64,000 nt of DNA from Candidatus Obscuribacterales bacterium (GTDB taxonomy: Bacteria; Cyanobacteriota; Vampirovibrionia; Obscuribacterales; Obscuribacteraceae), in contig JAIETZ010000001.1 in assembly GCA_019744775.1 (NCBI GenBank), positions 558,001 to 622,000 on the forward strand, given 5' to 3'. Position numbers and translations under genes: made by a program. The notes under the pieces are model-generated. The model was not told where the DNA came from. It was given only the letters and a program-made list of their open reading frames with translations, and searched no databases. Positions within the stretch are counted from its first letter, which is position 1; every line of letters starts with the position of its first letter. Positions 16,894-23,418 of this stretch are shown here, piece after piece.

Positions 16894-17433
16894 TTACCGG
16901 CAGACTAATTTTGTGCAAGCATTTAGCGGCACAAATATGTCGGTTTCGTGATCCATAGCTGAAATCCATTCAACTTCCGGCTCATAAATCCAGGCATGAA
17001 TCTCCAGGTCTGCTCTATCTAAATTCTCTGCCCAGATTTTCAACCGTCTGACCATTTTGCTCAGCCAGTTCTGTTGTAAAAGACCTAATTTATATTTTGG
17101 TTTCCAATCGCTTTCATCTTCCTCATATTCACCGGCATCATCACCACCTTGGCTAGGTGAAGAACAGCCAAAATGCTCACAAAGACTATGTGCGCAGATA
17201 ACCAGATGTTTGATGTTCCGGTTGTCTTGCAGCAGTCGGGCAAGAATCTGCCCATCGCTGGAGTTAGAGATGTCCGGGATTGCTCCCGGTGATCGCATTG
17301 CCACAAAGGGTCCCAGAAAATAATTGACTGTCTTAGTCGGCAATTCATCTAGTTGTGTACAAGTAACTATCAGTGTATTCACGGGGCTGCCTGAATATCC
17401 AGGAAGCTCCACATGCCCGCAGCATTTTCTCAT
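16894..17433 (-). CDS. Degenerate beta-carbonic anhydrase-like protein
   Basis: 179 residues aligned by eye to the intact beta-carbonic anhydrase at 21109. The zinc ligands are kept: Cys25 (LIVTCTQLD), His82 and Cys85 (VICAHSLC). The catalytic Asp/Arg dyad is lost, since the CSDSR motif reads CTQLD. The later motif (EIHAWIYEPEVEWI) matches IHAWTYKFQTGEV of the intact enzyme. An acidic insert (GGDDAGEYEEDESD) sits after the second zinc motif. Loss of the dyad predicts little or no CO2 hydration, pointing to a zinc-binding regulator or a different lyase. It lies in an island with SulP, bestrophin and an intact enzyme. Confidence 0.75.
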   Translation of the reverse strand: MRKCCGHVELPGYSGSPVNTLIVTCTQLDELPTKTVNYFLGPFVAMRSPGAIPDISNSSDGQILARLLQDNRNIKHLVICAHSLCEHFGCSSPSQGGDDAGEYEEDESDWKPKYKLGLLQQNWLSKMVRRLKIWAENLDRADLEIHAWIYEPEVEWISAMDHETDIFVPLNACTKLVCR

Positions 17434-17443
17434 TGGTAGAACC

Positions 17444-17548
17444 TCTACTTATTTGAACCATTCCTACAGGACCCGTCTGCACTAGTCCAGTGGGACTAGA
17501 AACGAATCCACGGCACCATTAGAGATTTGAATGGATCAAATAAGTAGA
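17444..17548. repeat. 105-bp element with 20-bp terminal inverted repeats
   Basis: The left arm (17444-17463, TCTACTTATTTGAACCATTC) and the right arm (17529-17548) are reverse complements with one mismatch in 20. Between them is a second hairpin: CTAGTCC (17482-17488) with GGACTAG (17493-17499). The right arm also contains ATTTGA-N5-TCAAAT (17525-17541), a small operator-like palindrome, and overlaps the stop codon of the 17536-17970 gene. It could be an RNA stem-loop, a miniature element or a regulator site. Confidence 0.55.
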
Positions 17549-17970
17549 CTGCAGTACAAAAAACAGAGCGGTAAATTGTAATAAGACTCATTGGCGCCGA
17601 CAAGGTTATCGGGCAACTGAATTAGCTTAACCAGCGGCACAATCCATTGTTTGGCAATAGTTGCCGATACAGCAGGACGTGGGCTTAACTGGTTTTTGTT
17701 ATGCGAGGTGTGCGGTAAAGCTTGTTCTAAGTCTTCTCGATCGCTTCTCTCCTGCTTATCAAGCGACTCGTTCTCTTGAATTACGGCAGTGAGCTCCAAC
17801 TGCTCGATTGGCTCAGATAGTAATGCAGCAACAAGCTGGGCATTGCTGGACTCTATTTCAAGCGAGGTAAAAATGCACAAAAATGCTGATACAGCGACAA
17901 GGACAAGCGTCCAGTATCCACTAACAGTCCTTTTGGATAGATTTCTTGAGGGGATACGCATTTCCAACAC
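17536..17970 (-). CDS. Small single-pass membrane hypothetical protein
   Basis: 144 residues with one N-terminal hydrophobic segment (YWTLVLVAVSAFLCIFTSLEI, about residues 19-39), then a Glu/Gln-rich soluble region (LELTAVIQENESLDKQERSD) and a hydrophobic C-terminus (YYNLPLCFLYCSLLI). I do not recognise it. It sits on the same strand between the ArsR-type regulator and the degenerate carbonic anhydrase and may be co-transcribed with them. The stop codon is inside an inverted repeat. Confidence 0.55.
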   Translation of the reverse strand: MLEMRIPSRNLSKRTVSGYWTLVLVAVSAFLCIFTSLEIESSNAQLVAALLSEPIEQLELTAVIQENESLDKQERSDREDLEQALPHTSHNKNQLSPRPAVSATIAKQWIVPLVKLIQLPDNLVGANESYYNLPLCFLYCSLLI

Positions 17971-18053
17971 TCTGAGGACTAACTAATGTCATGCTAACAC
18001 ATCAGGATATCGCAATATGTTAATAACTACTAGTTGTGAGCCCGATTATAATG

Positions 18054-18464
18054 TCAAGCCTGTCTATCCTTACGGCTTCTTGTGCCTTTGGGTGGGCTCT
18101 TTTGAATGGCATCCTGGCTCCACAGGTTGGCTGCTAATTCAATGGCATCAAGCATTCTGGCAGATTCAACTTTATCCGGACTTACAAAAGTCAGGCACTG
18201 TTTAATAATGTCGGCCAGCTGGCTGTGGCGTAAGTGATAGTGAACATGTTTGCCTTGGCGCCGCTCAATAACCATACGATTGGCGCGCAAAACACCCAAA
18301 TGCTGTGAGACCAGGGCGTGAGGAACTCCAAGAGCCGCTTGCAATTCATTAACCGTCAATTCGCGGTCACGCAACTCTTCTACAATCTGTACACGAAGCG
18401 GGTTTGAAAGCGCTCCAAAAAATTTCGCTAGTTCAGTGGCTACCAGCCGTCTTTCAGTCATCAC
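18054..18464 (-). CDS. ArsR-family transcriptional regulator 1
   Basis: 136 residues. Winged helix-turn-helix of the ArsR type: VATELAKFFGALSNPLRVQI, LTVNELQAALGVPHALVSQHL (recognition helix) and VIERRQGKHVHYHLRHSQ (wing). No CxC metal site of the classic ArsR/SmtB kind is visible, so the signal is probably not a metal bound there. A paralogue lies at 20734 with the same architecture and a similar C-terminal tail (NLWSQ against SIWSQ). It is divergently transcribed from the Usp-like/SulP genes, which it may control. Confidence 0.85.
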   Translation of the reverse strand: MMTERRLVATELAKFFGALSNPLRVQIVEELRDRELTVNELQAALGVPHALVSQHLGVLRANRMVIERRQGKHVHYHLRHSQLADIIKQCLTFVSPDKVESARMLDAIELAANLWSQDAIQKSPPKGTRSRKDRQA

Positions 18465-18664
18465 ATTAAATTAATTAGTCTTCGACGTCATTGTATCAGG
18501 TCATTCTTTTTAGGTAACAGGGCAAAAGCGCCAGAAACCCAGCCCGGAGAGCCATTGAGCACTATTGATGCATCTTGATGCAAAACACCGACTGTGGTAT
18601 ATATCGTCATATGGCAATCTTGCAATATTTTGATTATTGAATCCACTGCTCGGAGGTAATAGCC

Positions 18665-19135
18665 ATGATTGGTGTGCACATTGATGATAGATCGATCAAA
18701 GACCCTCTGACTAAAACCGGCAAAAATGTTTGCGCAATTATCTTAAGCGAAGCGCAGGATGGGGGCGCCCGGCTAGCCAACTGGCTTACCAATCAAGATA
18801 ATTCCAAGATCGACAGACTAATTTTAGCTTCCGCTGTCAACGAGCCATGGCATTCATCTATCCCTCAGTCAACGCTAAAAGCACAGAAACAAGTCTACGA
18901 ACACCATATTGCCTTCGGCAAAAAGCACATAGAACTTGAGAAGCTGAAAGCCGAACTCACGTGCCGGTTTCCTGAAATACCAATTGAAGTTTTCTTGCAA
19001 TCAGGAAGTATCCAAAATCTAGCATCGGAGATTGGCAAAAAATATAAATCCCTGCAAATTCTAGTCGACAGCGATACATCTCTTTTAGCCACCATTGCAA
19101 ACAAAACAAAGGCAACCAGTGTGGTGCTTTTGTAG
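18665..19135 (+). CDS. Usp-like (UspA fold) hypothetical protein
   Basis: 156 residues with alternating strands and helices (VCAIILSEAQDGGARLANWL, IDRLILASAVNEPWH, SLQILVDSDTSLLATIANKT, TSVVLL at the C-terminus), which resembles a universal stress protein fold. The usual ATP-binding G-2x-G-9x-G(S/T) is not obvious. It has an excellent ribosome site, GGAGG, 8 bases upstream of the ATG. It precedes the SulP transporter by 34 bases and probably shares its transcript. Assignment is tentative; a regulatory partner of the transporter is inference from position only. Confidence 0.5.
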   Translation: MIGVHIDDRSIKDPLTKTGKNVCAIILSEAQDGGARLANWLTNQDNSKIDRLILASAVNEPWHSSIPQSTLKAQKQVYEHHIAFGKKHIELEKLKAELTCRFPEIPIEVFLQSGSIQNLASEIGKKYKSLQILVDSDTSLLATIANKTKATSVVLL

Positions 19136-19169
19136 ACCAAAATTAGTTAAGTCAAAGTCTGGAAATATC

Positions 19170-20633
19170 GTGAATAGCCAAATAAATACAACAAAAAACA
19201 ACCTCATGGAAAAGAAAAACAGCAACGTATTTCAAGACGCTGCTGCGAGGTTTATTCAATTCAACAAAGTTTTCGATAGTCGATTTGAGGACTTTAGTGG
19301 TGCAAACAAATGGAGCATTCTCTATCGGGACATGAGCGCCGGGCTGGTTGTGGCGCTTACAGCGATTCCGTTGGCGATGGGTTTTGCCATGGCTATGGGA
19401 CTGAGACCGGAGCAAGGAATTATTGCCGGAGCTTTGGCTTGCCTTGTCGGAAGAACCTGGGGCGGCTCTAAGTATCAAGTCTATGGACCAACCGCCGCAT
19501 TTATTCCAGTAATTGCCGGGCTGATGAGCAAGTACGGGCATCCGGCAAATGGCGGCAGTTTCAATGAAGCCCATGGAATGCTGATCTTCTGCAGCATGAT
19601 AGCCGGTGTTCTGCTTCTTGCAATGGGTTTGACCGGAATGGGCAAGTATGTCAAAGCCATCCCAAATTCTATTGTAGTCGGGTTTACCGTGGGTATCGCC
19701 ATAGTAATTGGTCTCTCAAATTTTGGCGAAGTACTCGGATTGCAAACGGCAATTCGGGGAGATTCTTTTGAAAAGGCCAAATTGATTGCTACCCATATCG
19801 GCCAATTTAATGGCTATGCGTTTTTCTTGGCAATGCTAACCTTTCTCATCACCCGTGTATTACTTAAAATATCCGTATTTATTCCTGCTCCTCTAATTGC
19901 CTTGGTGGTGTGTACAATTCTTGCAGAAACTGTATTTAGTACTTACGGAATAGCAACGATTGGTGAAAAGTTCGGCAGCATTCCTTCAAACTTCTTTTTC
20001 TTCACACCGCCAACATTGCCACCATTGACCAATCAAGTTTTATGGGACTGTACTTATTTCGTTGTGGCAATATTGTTCGTATCAGCAATTGAAAGCCTTC
20101 TCTGCTCATCTATGGCTGATCGTTTATCCAACAACAAGAAAACACCATTTAATCCCGACAAAGAACTCTGGGGGCAAGGCTTGGTACAGATCTTTGTACC
20201 GATTTTCAATGGTTTTCCCTGTACGGGAGCTTTGGCAAGAACAGCAACAAGCATCAAAGCCGGTGCTGTTACTCCTTTTGCCGGATACTTCAAGGGAATA
20301 TTCAAAATCACCTTAGCACTGTTTCTGGCTCCCTGGCTGGAAATGGTACCAATGGCATGCATTGGTGGAATTTTGATTTGGGTAGCCACCAACATGGTTA
20401 AACCGGCAGAAATTAAGGAGGTGCGCGCAACCGGATTACTAAATACCTTTTTGATGATTTATACCGCAGCAATGGTACCTTTGACCGACTTCCTCACCGG
20501 GGTATTGTCGGCCATGGCTATTTATGGTGTCACCAGATTGGTCATGAATACACAAGCCAGCAAAGCAATGTATACCAAGCTTAGAACCTCTAATAGTCCC
20601 GAAGCGATAGTCGAAGTGATCACAAACCAATAA
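19170..20633 (+). CDS. SulP-family inorganic anion transporter without STAS domain
   Basis: 487 residues from GTG 19170, which has GGA 7 bases upstream; ATG 19206 is an alternative, and ATG 19095 would overlap the preceding gene. About 10-12 membrane segments. The SulP N-terminal signature is clear (SAGLVVALTAIPLAMGFAMAMGLRPEQGIIAGALA, in part) with YQVYGPTAAFIPVI. The protein ends about 30 residues after the last membrane segment, so the cytoplasmic STAS regulatory domain is absent. SulP proteins move sulfate, bicarbonate (BicA) or other anions. Carbonic anhydrases and a bestrophin next door favour bicarbonate. Confidence 0.85.
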   Translation: MNSQINTTKNNLMEKKNSNVFQDAAARFIQFNKVFDSRFEDFSGANKWSILYRDMSAGLVVALTAIPLAMGFAMAMGLRPEQGIIAGALACLVGRTWGGSKYQVYGPTAAFIPVIAGLMSKYGHPANGGSFNEAHGMLIFCSMIAGVLLLAMGLTGMGKYVKAIPNSIVVGFTVGIAIVIGLSNFGEVLGLQTAIRGDSFEKAKLIATHIGQFNGYAFFLAMLTFLITRVLLKISVFIPAPLIALVVCTILAETVFSTYGIATIGEKFGSIPSNFFFFTPPTLPPLTNQVLWDCTYFVVAILFVSAIESLLCSSMADRLSNNKKTPFNPDKELWGQGLVQIFVPIFNGFPCTGALARTATSIKAGAVTPFAGYFKGIFKITLALFLAPWLEMVPMACIGGILIWVATNMVKPAEIKEVRATGLLNTFLMIYTAAMVPLTDFLTGVLSAMAIYGVTRLVMNTQASKAMYTKLRTSNSPEAIVEVITNQ

Positions 20634-20676
20634 TTATAATCAACAGAAATTCTCGTTATCGGGTGCCTTGTATGCT

Positions 20677-20718
20677 AAACTATCAATATATTCATCTATT
20701 TGAATATATTGATAGTTT
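20677..20718. promoter_or_regulatory. 18-bp perfect palindrome upstream of ArsR-type regulator 2
   Basis: AAACTATCAATATATTCA (20677-20694) and its exact reverse complement (20701-20718) flank a 6-base spacer. It ends 16 bases before the ArsR-type ATG. AT-rich palindromes with TTGAAT/ATTCAA cores are typical operators of ArsR/SmtB regulators, so autoregulation is likely. It could also end the SulP transcript, but no U-run follows. Confidence 0.65.
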
Positions 20719-20733
20719 CAATGAGTGGTCACA

Positions 20734-21087
20734 ATGCCTTACAGGATACTAGTTGCTAAAGAACTAAGCGAGCTATTCGGCGTGCTGTCCCATCCAATTC
20801 GAATTCGCATAGTCGAGGAGTTAGGGGACGGAGAAATGGATGTTAAAACGCTTGTCGACATTGTCAACACAAGTCAGTCGGGCGTCTCTCAACATCTTGC
20901 ACTCTTGCGCACACACCGGGTAGTACTGGAAAGACGGGAAGGACGAAATGTCTATTACCGTTTGCGGGATGAATCCTTAGCCAACTGGGTTTTGGACGGA
21001 CTGCAATTTATTGAACCCGACAAACAGGAGACCAGGGAATTTCACTCAGCCATTAAAAAGGCCAAAAGCATCTGGTCACAACAGTAG
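20734..21087 (+). CDS. ArsR-family transcriptional regulator 2
   Basis: 117 residues from ATG 20734 (a GTG at 20725 is an alternative). ArsR-type winged helix: LVAKELSELFGVLSHPIRIRI, VNTSQSGVSQHLALL (recognition helix), VVLERREGRNVYYRLRDES (wing). There is no CVC metal-binding motif. It is paralogous to the regulator at 18054-18464. The downstream carbonic anhydrase follows after 21 bases, so regulator, enzyme and bestrophin channel form one operon behind the 18-bp palindrome. Confidence 0.87.
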   Translation: MPYRILVAKELSELFGVLSHPIRIRIVEELGDGEMDVKTLVDIVNTSQSGVSQHLALLRTHRVVLERREGRNVYYRLRDESLANWVLDGLQFIEPDKQETREFHSAIKKAKSIWSQQ

Positions 21088-21108
21088 GGCGTTAGCGAGG
21101 AAGGACAC

Positions 21109-21774
21109 ATGCATAAGCTTATTCAGGGACTGCATCACTTTCAATCTTATGTTTTCGAATCACGAAAATCCTTATTTGAACGACTAGACAAAGGGCAACA
21201 TCCGGAAGTCCTCTTTATCACTTGCTCCGACTCAAGGATTGATCCCAACTTAATCACCAACACCGACCCCGGTGACTTATTTGTCCTACGCAATGCCGGC
21301 AACATCATTCCACCATACGGTGCAATCAACAGCGGTGAAGCTGCCACTATTGAATTCGCCGTATCCGCACTTAAGGTAAAAGACATTATTGTTTGCGGAC
21401 ATTCATCATGCGGTGCTATTAAAGGACTTCTTGAGCCACAGCTACTGGAGGACCTGCCTACGGTCAAATCGTGGCTTTCGCACGCGGAGGCAACCAGACG
21501 TATCATAAAAGAGAATTATGGCGACTTGGATGAAGATAAAAAATTGAACGTTGCCATTCAAGAAAATGTGCTTGTTCAAATTGAAAATTTACGCACACAC
21601 CCATCAGTAGCTTCGCGTTTATCAGGTGGACACTTACGCATCCACGCATGGACATACAAATTTCAAACTGGAGAAGTTTTCAGCTACAGCGAAAATGGAC
21701 AGTTCTTGCCGGCAACGGAGGTTGTAAATGAAATCGACAAATCAAGACCAAGGCTTACTAGCGCAAGTGCTTGA
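21109..21774 (+). CDS. Beta-class carbonic anhydrase
   Basis: 221 residues; hydrates CO2 to bicarbonate with a zinc ion. All active-site motifs are present: CSDSR (Cys39, Asp41, Arg43), GDLFVLRNAGN, and GHSSCGA (His98, Cys101). Length and motif spacing are those of the plant/cyanobacterial beta class. No signal peptide, so cytosolic. RBS GAGGAAGG precedes the ATG. Its last 47 bases overlap the bestrophin gene, indicating tight coupling. The degenerate paralogue is at 16894-17433. Confidence 0.95.
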   Translation: MHKLIQGLHHFQSYVFESRKSLFERLDKGQHPEVLFITCSDSRIDPNLITNTDPGDLFVLRNAGNIIPPYGAINSGEAATIEFAVSALKVKDIIVCGHSSCGAIKGLLEPQLLEDLPTVKSWLSHAEATRRIIKENYGDLDEDKKLNVAIQENVLVQIENLRTHPSVASRLSGGHLRIHAWTYKFQTGEVFSYSENGQFLPATEVVNEIDKSRPRLTSASA

Positions 21775-22720
21775 TAGCCGTACTTCAACATACTGGCAGC
21801 ACGCCTTTGCCCTTGATGGCTCCATAACCCCTCACGTGATTCCAAACGTGTGTATTATGGGGCTAGTAGCATTGGCTATTTGTTCCCTATCAGGGCTTCT
21901 GGCAAAATCAACGGGAATAGATCTTGGTTTACCGGTAGCACCTTATGAATTCATTGGTGCAGCCTTGGGTTTACTACTCGTATTGCGAACAAACTCCGGA
22001 TATGAACGCTGGTGGGAAGCACGCAAACTCTGGGGTGGAATCGTCAACCAAGCACGAAACATCGCCATCAGCGGACTTACATACGGTCCAAGAGACCCTG
22101 TCTGGCAGAATGAATTCATCGCCTGGGTGGCAGCCTTTCCTTTTGCTTGTTGCGCGTCATTACGAAATTCAGACTACATGTCAAAATTCGAGCAACTACT
22201 TGGACGGAAATCTTCAACTGAATTACACAATGCTGAACATATGCCTACCTGTGTAGCGCAAAATCTAGCATCACTATTAAGACAAGCCTATGAACGTGGA
22301 GACATGGATAGATTTGCATTTATGCAAATTGATCGTGAACGTGCGCTGCTGATTGATCACATAGGCGCATGCGAGCGCATTATGAATACTCCGCTTGCAC
22401 TTGCATATTCAATTAAAATTCGTAGATTCATCATAATTTTCTTGCTCACGCTTCCCTTTGCCTTAATTCACATCGTTGGGCACAATTGGTTGGTCCCTGC
22501 ACTCACAATGCTGGTTGCTTATCCACTATTTTCACTTGACCAACTTGGCTGCGAGTTGCAGAACCCATTTTCAGTAGACAACTTAAGCCACCTTCCGCTC
22601 GATGAAATTTCCGCTGCAATAGAACGGAATGTGCTGGCGCTTCAGAAACCTAGCACAAAATCGATGCATAGCGAACTCAAGTGCAGCCCAGAGGCAATCT
22701 CAAGCAGCCTTAGTCGCTAA
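21728..22720 (+). CDS. Bestrophin-family anion channel
   Basis: 330 residues, four predicted membrane segments (about 35-60, 65-85, 235-255, 258-275). It carries the bestrophin/UPF0187 signature RTNSGYERWWEARKLWGGIV and the second conserved region LDQLGCELQNPFS near residue 270. Bacterial bestrophins are pentameric channels, and algal relatives are implicated in bicarbonate flux to carbonic anhydrase. The gene starts inside the carbonic anhydrase frame, 47 bases before its stop, in the same operon. Bicarbonate or chloride conduction is inferred from family and context. Confidence 0.9.
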   Translation: MKSTNQDQGLLAQVLDSRTSTYWQHAFALDGSITPHVIPNVCIMGLVALAICSLSGLLAKSTGIDLGLPVAPYEFIGAALGLLLVLRTNSGYERWWEARKLWGGIVNQARNIAISGLTYGPRDPVWQNEFIAWVAAFPFACCASLRNSDYMSKFEQLLGRKSSTELHNAEHMPTCVAQNLASLLRQAYERGDMDRFAFMQIDRERALLIDHIGACERIMNTPLALAYSIKIRRFIIIFLLTLPFALIHIVGHNWLVPALTMLVAYPLFSLDQLGCELQNPFSVDNLSHLPLDEISAAIERNVLALQKPSTKSMHSELKCSPEAISSSLSR

Positions 22721-22880
22721 GTACCACTTTCGGCAACTTCAGTCCTTTATCCATACACCCAACGCCGAAGGCAAAATCTCGTCAGTTGGTTTTGGGCAGG
22801 TACTATGGTGTCCAAAACACCCAAAATTAACATCACCATCGTTTTGCACTTCAACAATGCCTTACTAGAATATTCAACAA

Positions 22881-23174
22881 TTATCTGTCTAACTCAACAA
22901 TTGCTGAGCTTACTTTTCGTAAGTGGTCGTCAATTTGAGTTAAGCCATTTTCAAGTTCGGCAGCGCGCATTTTCATCTTGTTAATGCGCTCATAAGTCCT
23001 ATTGAGTTTCAGTTGAATTTGAGACTTCGCTTCGCGCAAGTAAGTCTCGCGCTTAAGCAATTCATCACGCTGGCAGGACGACGAAGTATCGCCTTGCCCG
23101 AAGCAAGCAATTCCTATCATTGCTTGTAATACAAGAACAGTCCCCATTATTCGGTAGAACATTTCCCGTCTCAT
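22881..23174 (-). CDS. Exported coiled-coil hypothetical protein
   Basis: 97 residues from ATG 23174, which has GAGGAAGG about 9 bases upstream. Signal peptide about residues 1-26 (IMGTVLVLQAMIGIACFG), possibly a lipoprotein since a Cys follows. The remainder is a charged helix with heptad-like spacing (LLKRETYLREAKSQIQLKL), likely coiled coil. No family recognised. The 160 bases between bestrophin and this gene hold only a small 5-bp hairpin near 22809 and nothing else I can assign. Confidence 0.55.
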   Translation of the reverse strand: MRREMFYRIMGTVLVLQAMIGIACFGQGDTSSSCQRDELLKRETYLREAKSQIQLKLNRTYERINKMKMRAAELENGLTQIDDHLRKVSSAIVELDR

Positions 23175-23287
23175 ATGAAGCAACCTTCCTCACAAACTTG
23201 ACCCGAGTATACCTGCCGAGATCAAAAATGCAAGGATTTATAGCAAGCCAGATTGACTTACGCTTTCATGCTTTAAAAACTAAAAAA

Positions 23288-23364
23288 TGGGGCAAGCGAG
23301 GGGACTTGAACCCCCGAATACCGGAACCACAATCCGGGGCCTTAACCACTTGGCGACGCCTGCC
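23288..23364 (-). tRNA. tRNA-His (GTG)
   Basis: Cloverleaf on the minus strand with anticodon GTG in the loop TTGTGGT, T-loop TTCAAGT, and a 7-bp acceptor (GCAGGCG with CGCTTGC, one G-T). An additional 5' G pairs with C73, the hallmark of tRNA-His. The CCA end is encoded (23288-23290). A T-rich tract follows and may terminate it. It lies 54 bases after feoB on the same strand. Confidence 0.95.
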
Positions 23365-23418
23365 ACAAGTAGCGGTAATTATATCATGCAGCCAGAGGTG
23401 AGGCTTTCGGGGCTTTTT

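Noticed and set aside
19095-19169. Upstream start of the SulP gene
   Set aside because: It would overlap the end of the Usp-like gene and adds a Cys/Arg-rich stretch unlike SulP proteins.
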